DNA of 64,000 nt from Liopterus haemorrhoidalis. Lineage: Eukaryota > Arthropoda > Insecta > Coleoptera > Dytiscidae. How positions within the stretch are numbered: position 1 is the stretch's first letter; every line of letters begins with the position of its first letter. The position numbers and the translations under genes are program-made. Positions 45,238 through 55,429 of the stretch are shown here, piece after piece. The notes below the pieces were generated by a model, which was not told where the DNA came from, did not search any database, and saw only the letters and a program-made list of their open reading frames with translations. The stretch covers positions 1,426,001-1,490,000 of the forward strand of contig OZ020625.1 in assembly GCA_963971575.1 (NCBI GenBank), given 5' to 3'.

Positions 45238-45600
45238 TTTTATGAAGATGACTGTGGAAGCAGTTAAATTCGGTAATATATGGTCACCATTCTTCTTCTT
45301 CCTGATTCTGGCCCTAGCTGTAACAAAAAAGCCATTGTAAATTCTATCTCTGTGTCTCTTGTATTCGGGTTTACTTTGTTCGGGGAACAACGCGGACCTG
45401 CACGGGTCTGGATCTCTGAGCAGTGCTGAAACATCCCTGGTGCAGTTAAAATATCGCTGGGGAAGCAGTAACATACTCTTATAGCTGGAGGAGACAGGTG
45501 TGGGAGTATTGCCACGCTGGGAGTTTTGATGTATAGTCACTCGGCAAGGTTGTGAGACCCACACCTAGAAAGGAGCTTTTATATTTCATTATTCTGTGAA
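45238..45600. repeat. Leader sequence of the 136-bp satellite family
   Basis: 'gcagttaaattcgg', 'ctagctgtaacaa', 'gcgcgg/gcggacctgcacgggtc' and 'gaggagacaggtgtgggag' also occur in order at 55180-55430, directly before array D2. It then reads 'attgccacgctgggag', one partial satellite unit. A solitary, non-amplified copy. Confidence 0.65.
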
Positions 45601-45842
45601 AGAAGTCTGTGTAAGGGAAGTTTTTTTCAGAAAGTATTGTTACCCTGAGAGTTCTGATGTATATCGCTATGTCTTCTCTGGAAGGGTCCTCCTGAAGTGA
45701 CTTCCAACTGGAATAAATAAATTGTTTGAGTATACTCCTGATATAGGCGGTCATTTTTGGACTTACTTTTTTAGATTGAAAATAACGCGGCAGGCCTATT
45801 GTTACCGAGGACCTGCACGGCTCCTTTCGAAGATGTCTGTTG

Positions 45843-46123
45843 TTTTCTTCTAGCACCAGGTCCCCTTGGAGACGCTCCTATCTGGTGATGCAGTGCTCTC
45901 TTCCTTTGTCACGAGTATACTGAGCTAGGATGTCTCTTGGCCAACAAGGGCTTGAGCATATCCCGGCACAGTTCCTCTAAGACTTCTTCTAGCACCAGGT
46001 CCCCTTGGAGATGCTCCTCTCTGGTGATGCAGTGCTCTCTTCCTTTGTCACGAGTATACTGAGCTAGGGTGTCTCTTGGCCAACAAGGGCTTGAGCATAT
46101 CCCGGCACAGTTCCTCTAAGACT
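45843..46123. repeat. 139-bp tandem duplication
   Basis: The block beginning CTTCTAGCACCAGGTCCCCT and ending TTCCTCTAAGA occurs twice head to tail with two or three differences; a third start is at about 46125. Confidence 0.85.
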
Positions 46124-46316
46124 TCTTCTAGCACCAGGACAACGCAAACTGTAACTTAGAAGCCGATTTAAACACGATCTAGGAAGTCTTATATCTAAGG
46201 GAGGTCAGTTGTGGAGGATATGCCATGCTGGAGTGCTGATGTAGTTGCACAACTGGCCTTGAGTTGTCTGGAGGTAGAAGACCTCACACCTGGGGGAGAG
46301 TTATTGGTATCTCTAA

Positions 46317-47230
46317 CTCTCGTATTGCTTTCTACAAAATGCTATAAAATTTGGAAAAACCTGGCTCCCTACACCCCTACACCAGGCCCTTACCACCTCA
46401 ATCAAATTAGGAAAATAAGAAAAAAAATCAGCTGTGGCCACCACAGGACCAACGGCTATTTCAAAGTAAAAAAAAATCCAAATTTTTTCGTTTTATCAAA
46501 AAATGTCTCAAATGAAAGTTGTTAGTTATTACTTTTATAGCAACGTTTGTTATAATTTTTTTCCAAATATTTTTCTGTTGATAAATATTCGTAAAAATCT
46601 TAAATTCGTCTCCAGCTCTCGTTTTACTTTCTACAAAATGCTATAAAATTTGGAAAAACCTGGCTCCCTACACCCCTACACCAGGCCCTTACCACCTCAA
46701 TCAAATTAGGAAAATAAGAAAAAAAAAATCAGCTGTGGCCACCACAGGACCAACGGCTATTTCAAAGTAAAAAAAAATCCAAATTTTTTCGTTTTATCAA
46801 AAAATGTCTCAAATGAAAGTTGTTAGTTATTACTTTTATAGCAACGTTTGTTATAATTTTTTTCCAAATATTTTTCTGTTGATAAATATTCGTAAAAATC
46901 TTAAAATCGTCTCCAGCTCTCGTTTTACTTTCTACAAAATGCTATAAAATTTGGAAAACCTGGCTCCCTACACCCCTACACCAGGCCCTTACCGCCTTAT
47001 TATAATTAGGAAAATAAGAGAAAAAAAATCAGCTGTGGCCACCACAGGACCGACCGCTTTCATAAATTAAAAATTTTGAAAATGTTTTCGTTTTATCAAA
47101 AAATGTCTGAGATAAAAGTTGTTAGTTATTGATTTTATAGCTACTTTCGTTAAATAATTTTTTTCGTAAATATTTTTCTGTTGTTAAATATTCACAAAAA
47201 TCTTAAAATCGACACGAGTAAACTCTCATT
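46317..47230. repeat. Three tandem copies of a ~301-bp unit
   Basis: CTCTCGT-TTTACTTTCTACAA starts at about 46317, 46616 and 46917. Each unit contains 'cctggctccctacacccc' and 'cagctgtggccaccacagg', the end sequence of the foldback at 42570. The third runs on into the microsatellite-bearing element. Confidence 0.85.
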
Positions 47231-47890
47231 TCTAGTCAACCGATTTTTACCAAAAGTTGATCAACTCGTGCCATTGATGTCAAAAGCTTATCCTTATCCA
47301 AATCCTTTCAGCCGAATTTACTCTGCACGTGTACAAAGACTGACAGACGGATGGACGGACATACAGACAGATAGACAGACATACAGACAGATAGCCAGAC
47401 AGACAAACAGACAGACATACAGATAGATAGACAGACAGACAAACAGACAGACATACAGACAGATAGACAGACAGACAGATAGACAGGCAGATAGACAGAC
47501 AGATAGACAGACAGATAGACAGACATACAGACAGATAGCCAGACAGACAAACAGACAGACATACAGACAGATAGCCAGACAGACAAACAGACAGACATAC
47601 AGACAGATAGACAGACAGACAGATAGACAGACAGATAGACAGACAGATAGACAGACAGATAGACAGACAGATAGACAGACAGATAGACAGACAGATAGAC
47701 AAACAGATCGACAGACAAATAGACAGGCAGATAGACATCATGCTAAAAATAGTCAAAACGTTATGACTATTGGATGGCGTTAGGACTTCAATTCGTGGAG
47801 ATCCATCGAAATCTCGAAATGTCAAAATTGGTATGATCACAATACCTCCCTTATATATGTTAGCGGTCCGGAAAAATTGGAAAATAACAA
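46980..47890. mobile_element. Microsatellite-bearing element, copy A
   Basis: Order: cagctgtggccaccacagg; 'cgacacgagtaaactc'; 'tttcagccgaattt..ctgcacgtgtac'; long GACA/GATA tract; 'aaatctcgaaatgtcaaaat'; 'acctcccttatatatgtt'. The same order is found at 53770-54290. Confidence 0.75.
47335..47742. repeat. (CAGA)n/(TAGA)n microsatellite, ~400 bp
   Basis: Mixed CAGA, TAGA, CATA tetranucleotides. Longer-order repetition is visible (blocks of 'acagacatacagacagatag'). Reading frames on the minus strand (CLSICLSVCLS...) are spurious. Confidence 0.95.
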
Positions 47891-48201
47891 AAAAAACATT
47901 TTTTAATAAAATTTCATATTTTTTTTATGGTTATAATTATTTTGGACTTTAAATTTAAGAATTACAAACTGGTCAATTAACAATACGAATGTAAAGATTT
48001 TTGCAGAATAATAAACTATTTACTACTAATAAAATTTCATAGCATTTTGTAACAATTTGTTTGAACTCTACTTTACACTTTCAAATCAATCTTTTTCTTT
48101 GGTCTGAGAGATTCTCGCCACTCCTCTCTCTCTCATTTGGGCTGTTTTGTCTGTGGGTCTGTTTACCTAAAACACTCAAACAAAGTAAGATTAGTAGGAT
48201 T
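47891..48201. other. No feature seen
   Basis: AT-rich DNA after element copy A, with a short pyrimidine-rich stretch near 48120-48150. Nothing supportable. Confidence 0.3.
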
Positions 48202-48495
48202 GAAATAATGGACGAAACCTAAAAGAAAATGTTAGATTAGGAACCCCAGACAGCTGACGACCTAAACAAAAAAACAGATATTAGTACAGACATACAGACA
48301 ATAGAACTTATATCTAATGTTAACTAATCTAAGAACTAATCCAAGTGTGAAATAATGGACGAAACCTAAAAGAAAATGTTAGATTAGAAACTGCAGACAG
48401 CTGACGACCTAAACAAAAAGCAGATATTAGTACAGACATACAGACAATAGATCTTATATCTAATGTTAACTAATCTAAGAATTAAGGCACCCATG
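48202..48495. repeat. 147-bp tandem duplication
   Basis: GAAATAATGGACGAAACCTA starts at 48202 and 48349; both copies continue through 'cagctgacgacctaaacaaa' and 'ttaactaatctaagaa'. Confidence 0.85.
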
Positions 48496-49200
48496 CAGGG
48501 CATAGGATTTAAAGTCACCTACACAGACCAATTCAATTACCAGAAGTTGCAGTTTGCAATAACCGGTAATGGAAACAGGTCCTTGGTGTGCAGGATTTAA
48601 TGTTGTGTGGTAATCCAGCTCCGGTCGCGGGTAAAGTACTCGTTCACCCGGATACAGTGCCCACTTCCGGAGTGCATTACCGGGTATTAGCGCCCACAAA
48701 CCATTCGACAGATCATGTAAAACAGAATGTGAACGTAATACCGATAAATGTTAAGAGAGTTTTGTTTTAATGAGTTCTTCATTCTGCTGCTGATGAATCT
48801 CGTGAAGGCGCAACCATGCCTAGTTGCCCCTCCAGCGAGTGTTAGTAGGATGACCTGAAATAGTCCCTGCCTAAGGGTTGAATACGGTTTATATTCAACC
48901 CGTTTTTATGTGTACACACAGGGATTGGCCCTGCAACATCTACTGGAGAGTTGCAGGTCCCTATGTAAACGAACGTCACCCAATCCGGAAAGGGTGTTCC
49001 TCTACGGAGGAATCGCGAGGACAGTCGGAACAGACTAGAGGAAAGAGGTCTGCCTGCCCTTTCTAAGACGACCTGTGCCCGCACTAATAGGGAAACGAAT
49101 TGCACAAGTTTTGTCGAAGCACGGAGCTGAAATGTTTACCCCCATCTCAGGAATTTTAAACTAATGTAATTGTTAAATAAAAAGATAGTAATAAAAAAAG
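48496..49200. other. GC-richer block of unknown origin
   Basis: Higher GC than the surroundings, with many short inverted repeats (for example gggttgaatacgg...tattcaaccc at 48880-48900 and tgcaacatctactggagagttgca at 48931-48955). This looks like the structured untranslated part of a retroelement, but no reverse transcriptase or RNase H motif is present and I cannot assign a family. Confidence 0.35.
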
Positions 49201-49241
49201 TTAAAATCTACTTTTTGTAGATTTTTTTAAATTGTATAAAG

Positions 49242-49482
49242 CAGCGATTTTCAACTGATGTACTGCGGCACATGAGCCTCACAGAACTGCTGGTGTACAG
49301 CCATTAATAATGAAACATATTTTTGAAAATAACCATGATAAGAAAATTTTATTGTACTTTTAAGAAAGTACAATTTCCAAATACATTTTTAAGTAAAATA
49401 TTTCTTATTTTAAAAACAGATGTGCCGAAAATTTTGGCACCCTGTGGTGTGACGTTAATTAAATAATATTGAAAAATCGCTG
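49242..49482. mobile_element. hAT-type MITE
   Basis: CAGCGATTTTCAACTGATG at the left and ATTGAAAAATCGCTG at the right are inverted ends of hAT type. The flanking octamers (GTATAAAG, TAAGTATT) do not match, so the target duplication is lost or the ends are slightly off. Confidence 0.6.
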
Positions 49483-50140
49483 TAAGTATTTCGGTGGTTA
49501 TAAATTTCTTGGGCACGTCCCCAACTCGGCCGGCTAGTGTCTCTAACGGAAGAGGCTAGACCGACCGGCTTCCAAACAAGTGACTCTACTGAAGCTATAG
49601 TTAACGAGCGCTACCCATCCGTTGGGAAGTTGGCCCCGTGATCAGGCGGTGTCAAACATCCCTTACCCTTGGCTATGCCTTGGGGGGAAACATCAGATCG
49701 TCCCGACCAGTAAAAAGACTCTACCAAAACGAACAAAACTCATTCGTGACATCTCTGGTCACCTTCAGTCAACTAGTATCTCTCGCCTCCCTCGGCTAGG
49801 CCGTTAAGGTAGGGAAAGACTCGGAAGAGACTTGGCTGACCGGCTCCTATATTCCTGAGACAAAAATAAACCTATGGGCACCTAATAACGCAATGTAACT
49901 GGTGTTGTCTGTATCAGCAGCCCTGACATCTGTGACCTCTGTCTCTCAGATATCAGCTCTGCTGGGTCCTCAAGGTGCCTGGCAAGTTCAACTAGAATAT
50001 CTCTAGATAAACGTCCCAACCTAAATCAACCCCGGTCTCACCCGCAGACACACATGAGGAGGTGTGCTGTACCTTTACAAATAAACTTCCACGTAAAGGT
50101 ACGATACGGGAAGCTGAACTTAAAGCTAGAAGCACACTGG
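49483..50140. other. GC-richer block, unassigned
   Basis: Similar in composition to 48496-49200, with the near repeat 'ggccggctagtgtctctaac' and 'agaccgaccggcttcc'. No ORF beyond about 60 codons. Possibly the remnant of the same retroelement, split by the hAT MITE. Confidence 0.35.
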
Positions 50141-50740
50141 GGTTAGTTTGATTCATCCATCACAGACAGCTTTTGCATGGGCTGATGCATCCTCTGCCAA
50201 CACTCACGAGCTCATGAAAGAAACAAAGTGAACTGTGAACACGAGCAGACGGGCGCAGACAGTAAATCAACATGGATATAAGAGGCGTAATATTGTATTG
50301 ACATTAACAAATATCAAATTAATCTAATACCAAAATTGTTTTATATATTCAGTTAACATTATTCAATATTTCTATTGAATAATGAGAGTTTTGATGAATG
50401 ATGATGTGTTTTCCCAGGAGTCTGTCCTAAGGAGTAGCTTTAGCTGCCTCCCCAGGACAAAACAGACCACCCCCAGGTAGACACGTGATGAAATTATACT
50501 ACAATGTGTGTGTGTGAGTATGTGTTACTCGGAGTATGTCCTAAGGGGTAGCATTAGCTTCCCCCCCAGGTCAACAATTGACCACTCCTGAGCAAGCGTG
50601 TGTGACTCTATAAACTACCAATCTATTATATTATATCTATTATAATTATTTAGGAGTATGTTCCAAGAGAAAGTTTCGCACGAGGTATTGCCACACATGG
50701 GGCAGATCTCCAATATTTCCTGTAAAAAGAGAAGGCTATA
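50141..50740. repeat. Degenerate tandem copies 'ggagt.tgtcctaagg.gtag'
   Basis: Around 50415, 50529 and 50652 a block 'ggagt(c/a)tgtcctaaggagtagc...cccccagg' recurs with heavy decay. A (GT)n run is at 50502-50520. The stretch before 50400 shows nothing else. Confidence 0.5.
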
Positions 50741-53145
50741 TAAGTCAGTTATGGAGGCATTGCCACGCTGGGAGTGCTGGTGTATAGTCACTCGACAAGC
50801 CTATATCTAGACACTCAGAGCTGGGCTAGAGCTCTTATAGTCAATTATCCTGTAAAGGTGGGAAGTCTAACTAAGGGTTGTCCGTTATGGAGGCATTGCC
50901 ACGCTGGGAGTGCTGATGTATAGTCACTCGACAAGCCTATATCTAGACATTCAGAGCTGGGCTAGAGCTCTTATATGTCATTACCCTGTAAAGGTGGGAA
51001 GTCTAACTAAGGGTTGTCCATTATGGAGGCATTGCCACGCTGGGAGTGCTGGTGTATAGTCACTCGACAAGCCTATATCTAGACACTCAGAGCTGGGCTA
51101 GAGCTCTTATAGTCAACTATCCTGTAAAGGTGGGAAGTCTAACTAAGGGTCAGTTATGGAGGCATTGCCACGCTGGGAGTGCTGGTGTATAGTCACTCGA
51201 CAAGCCTATATCTAGACACTCAGAGCTGGGCTAGAGCTCTTATAGTCAACTATCCTGTAAAGGTGGGAAGTCTAACTAAGGGTCAGTTATGGAGGCATTG
51301 CCACGCTGGGAGTGCTGGTGTATAGTCACTCGACAAGCCTATATCTAGACATTCAGAGCTGGGCTAGAGCTCTTATATGTCATTATCCTGTAAAGGTGGG
51401 AAGTCTAACTAAGGGTTGTCAGTTATGGAGGCATTGCCACGGTGGGAGTGCTGATGTATAGTCACTCGGCAAGCCTATATCTAGACATTCAGAGCTGGGC
51501 TAGAGCTCTTATATGTCATTATCCTGTAAAGGTGGGAAGTCTAACTAAGGGTTGCCAGTTATGGAGGCATTGCCACGCTGGGAGTGCTGGTGTATAGTCA
51601 CTCGACAAGCCTATATCTAGACATTCAGAGCTGGGCTAGAGCTCTTATATGTCATTATCCTGTAAAGGTGGGAAGTCTAACTAAGGGTTGTCCATTATGG
51701 AGGCATTGCCACGCTGGGAGTGCTGGTGTATAGTCACTCGACAAGCCTATATCTAGACACTCAGAGCTGGGCTAGAGCTCTTATAGTCAACTATCCTGTA
51801 AAGGTGGGAAGTCTAACTAAGGGTCAGTTATGGAGGCATTGCCACGCTGGGAGTGCTGGTGTATAGTCACTCGACAAGCCTATATCTAGACATTCAGAGC
51901 TGGGCTAGAGCTCTTATATGTCATTATCCTGTAAAGGTGGGAAGTCTAACTAAGGGTTGTCAGTTATGGAGGCATTGCCACGGTGGGAGTGCTGATGTAT
52001 AGTCACTCGGCAAGCCTATATCTAGACATTCAGAGCTGGGCTAGAGCTCTTATATGTCATTATCCTGTAAAGGTGGGAAGTCTAACTAAGGGTTGTCAGT
52101 TATGGAGGCATTGCCACGCTGGGAGTGCTGGTGTATAGTCACTCGGCAAGCCTATATCTAGACATTCAGAGCTGGGCTAGAGCTCTTATATGTCATTATC
52201 CTGTAAAGGTGGGAAGTCTAACTAAGGGTTGTCAGTTATGGAGGCATTGCCACGGTGAGAGTGCTGGTGTATAGTCACTCGACAAGCCTATATCTAGACA
52301 TTCAGAGCTGGGCTAGAGCTCTTATATGTCATTATCCTGTAAAGGTGGGAAGTCTAACTAAGGGTTGCCAGTTATGGAGGCATTGCCACGCTGGGAGTGC
52401 TGGTGTATAGTCACTCGACAAGCCTATATCTAGACATTCAGAGCTGGGCTAGAGCTCTTATATGTCATTATCCTGTAAAGGTGGGAAGTCTAACTAAGGG
52501 TTGTCCATTATGGAGGCATTGCCACGCTGGGAGTGCTGGTGTATAGTCACTCGACAAGCCTATATCTAGACACTCAGAGCTGGGCTAGAGCTCTTATAGT
52601 CAACTATCCTGTAAAGGTGGGAAGTCTAACTAAGGGTCAGTTATGGAGGCATTGCCACGCTGGGAGTGCTGGTGTATAGTCACTCGACAAGCCTATATCT
52701 AGACATTCAGAGCTGGGCTAGAGCTCTTATATGTCATTATCCTGTAAAGGTGGGAAGTCTAACTAAGGGTTGTCAGTTATGGAGGCATTGCCACGGTGGG
52801 AGTGCTGATGTATAGTCACTCGGCAAGCCTATATCTAGACATTCAGAGCTGGGCTAGAGCTCTTATATGTCATTATCCTGTAAAGGTGGGAAGTCTAACT
52901 AAGGGTTGTCAGTTATGGAGGCATTGCCACGCTGGGAGTGCTGGTGTATAGTCACTCGACAAGCCTATATCTAGACACTCAGAGCTGGGCTAGAGCTCTT
53001 ATAGTCAACTATCCTGTAAAGGGGAGAATTTTAACTAAAGACAGTCCGTTATGGAGGCATTGCCACGCTGGGAGTGCTGGTGTATAGTCACTCGGCAAGC
53101 CTATATCTAGACGCTCAGAGCTGGGCTAGAGCTCTTACATTTTAC
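50741..53145. repeat. 136-bp satellite, array D1 (~17 units)
   Basis: Unit landmarks: GGAGGCATTGCCACGCTGGG, GTATAGTCACTCGACAAGCC, AGAGCTGGGCTAGAGCTCTT, AAGGTGGGAAGTCTAACTAA. Most units are 136 bp; some lack 5 bp at 'gggtcagtt'. The variant GCCACGGTGGGAG recurs at 51441, 51982 and 52796, showing block duplication inside the array. AGAGCT-GGGCTAG-AGCTCT can form a small hairpin in every unit. Confidence 0.95.
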
Positions 53146-53639
53146 CTCGTTTCAGAATCTTTCCCCGGGAATAAAATAGTATACTCCTTACTTGAAATTG
53201 CTATTGTAATTCTAATATTTACTTTATACTAAATCAAATCAAAAAAATACAAATAATACAAAAACTGTCAAAGTTGTAAAAATTATGAATATTTTTGGCA
53301 TTAAAGTAAATAAAATTAAATTATTTGCTAACTTAATTCTAAAGAGAAAAAAAAATCAAAATTAAGATTTAACAGTCAATTTTAAAACTGGGTTTAGTTG
53401 TGGGTAACATCCAGATTTAACTATGCCAAAAGGTATAGCTTTAAGCAATATTCTATTGTAGGAATTGCTTTGAAAATGCAAAAAATTATTGTCTAACAAA
53501 TACAAAAAAATATAGAATAAACTAAATTTTAAAATTAAATTAGTGCTAACTTTAATAAAATATCTTCGTCATAGTTTGTAAATTAAATATTAGTAGATTA
53601 TTATACACAAAAAAATATATGAATAAGGAATTATTTAGA
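53146..53639. other. No feature seen
   Basis: AT-rich spacer between array D1 and the hAT element. Confidence 0.3.
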
Positions 53640-54569
53640 ATCTAAGACAGCGCTTCCCAAACTTTTTTCATGGCGGTTCGGCTAGCGATATAGAAAAAAT
53701 TCGCGGACCAGCAAATTTAGATAGTAATGTGTATCGCAAAAGTTTTATATTTTTTATTGCACTGATTACAAACACAAAAATTAGCTGTGGTCACCACAGG
53801 ACCGACCGCCATCACAAAGTACTTGTATGAAATACATAAATATAAACAAAAAAAAATGTCTCAAATATAGTTGTTAGTTATTGATTTTATAGCAACTTTT
53901 GTTAAATAAATTATAAAAATCTTAAAATCGACACAATTAAACTTCCATTTCTAGTAAACCGATTTTTACCAAAAGTTGACCAACTCGTGCCATTGACGTC
54001 CAAAGCTTAAATATGAAGTTACATAAAAATCATTTCAGCCGAATTTGCCCTGCACGTGTACACAGACCGACACACAGACAGACAGACAGTCAGACATACA
54101 GACAGACAAACAGACAGACAGACATACAGACAGACAGACTGACTGACAGACAGACATCATGAAAAAATTGTCAAAACGTTATGTAGGGACCTCTATTCGT
54201 GGAGATCAATCGAAATCTCGAAATGTCAAAATCGGTATGATTACAATACCTCCCTTATATATGTTGGCGGTCGGTAAAAATTCGCGGACCGGAAAGTTTA
54301 GAAAGTAATGTGTATCGCAAAAACAACAAATAAAAAATCAAATATAATTAGTGAAAAAAGAAACAAATTATTATTTAAGCAATTAACAGTTTAAAGACTA
54401 AAGGTAATAAAATGTACCACTAATATCATGTTTTTGATATTCTGGAAAGTAATTATTATTGTACTTTATAAATCAACATAATTTTTTTTTATAAACTTGC
54501 ACATAAAAATAATTCTGCGGACCGGCAAAAAATATCGCGGACCGTTGGTTGGGAAACGCTGATCTAAGA
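53640..54569. mobile_element. hAT element with perfect 8-bp TSD and a nested insertion
   Basis: Element 53648-54561 is flanked by ATCTAAGA on both sides (53640-53647, 54562-54569). Ends CAGCGCTTCCCAAACTTTTT and TTGGGAAACGCTG. 'cgcggacc' motifs lie near both ends. Non-autonomous; about half its length is the inserted microsatellite element. Confidence 0.9.
53777..54290. mobile_element. Microsatellite-bearing element, copy B, nested in hAT
   Basis: Same landmark order as 46980-47890: cagctgtggtcaccacagg, 'aaaatcgacac', 'agccgaatttgccctgcacg', (GACA)n at 54058-54160, 'aaatctcgaaatgtcaaaat', 'acctcccttatatatgttgg'. The microsatellite is about 100 bp here against 400 bp in copy A. Confidence 0.8.
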
Positions 54570-54837
54570 GACCAAACACCATTGTTAATATAAATATATA
54601 TTTTTAAATTGTGTTCTTTTGTAAATGTATGTATCTCTAATCCTTGTATGAAGTATAACCTCACACCAAATAAAAGAATGATAATAATAATAAATAATAA
54701 AGTCCTAAATTTTCTAATTCAGGATTATGCAGCAATGCCAAAAATAAGTTTCTTTCCTAAGTATAATGGATGAAAATGATTTTGATAAAATGCCTCAGTA
54801 TATCCAGTCAGCCCAGCAAAATAAGGAATTCTCAACT

Positions 54838-55003
54838 AGTGTTGAGGACTTACCCCATGTAGCCCCAGCGGCTCTGGGCGCTACGCCCTTCTGAGAACTT
54901 ACAGCGGACTCCTCCATCGGTGGCTGTAACAATAAAGCAACAATCAGAAACAAAGTCCAATTAACTTCAAAATGCTATCTTTGCAAATGTGTTAAATTTA
55001 ATA
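54838..55003. repeat. Left ~165-bp direct repeat flanking satellite arrays D2/D3
   Basis: TGTTGAGGACTTACCCCATG through GTAGCCCCAGCGGCTCTGGG, the 'ccatcggtgg.ctgtaacaataaa' segment and 'aacttcaaaatgc'. The same sequence in the same orientation is at 62578-62715. Could be the long terminal repeats of a retroelement (it begins with TG) or parts of one large repeat unit. Confidence 0.7.
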
Positions 55004-55429
55004 ATTAATAATAAAGAGGAAGACCTACCAAGTTCTCGAGGGCTGGAATACCAGGATCCTTCGCCGACAGCAAACCCCTCTGCTTCTCAGGCACTCACTA
55101 AACACTCGCGGAGGATTTAAGCTAACTCTAACACCAGGTCTCAGGACGAGACCCATTCAAAGAACAAACACACTGGGAGGAAGCCGTTAAATTCGGAAAT
55201 ATAATACGGACACTATTCACACAACTCTTCTTTCACTTGATGCTGGCCCCAGCTGTAACAATAAAGACATTGTAAAATCTCTCTCTGGGCCTCTTATATA
55301 CGGACTTACTTTGTGGACCGGGAACCAGCGCAGCAGGCCTATTGTAACCGGGACCTGCACGGGTCGGCATCTCTAAGCGACGCTGAAACATACTGATTAG
55401 TCTTATAGCTAAAGGAGACAGGTGTGGGA
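55004..55429. repeat. Leader sequence before array D2
   Basis: Matches 45238-45600 in order and orientation (gccgttaaattcgg, 'gctggccccagctgtaaca', 'gggacctgcacgggtc', 'ggagacaggtgtgggagcattgcc'). The first 170 bp have no counterpart. Confidence 0.65.

Noticed and set aside
45214..45856. Overlapping minus-strand frames of 83-125 residues
   Set aside because: They lie in the leader of the 136-bp satellite family, overlap in several phases and show no domain; the corresponding leader at 55.2 kb has no equivalent long frame.
47280..47840. 186-residue C/L/S repeat frame
   Set aside because: Direct translation of a GACA/GATA microsatellite.
48780..48815. Hammerhead ribozyme (CTGATGA ... GAA core)
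   Set aside because: The CTGATGA core is present but the matching GAAAC core and flanking stems are not.
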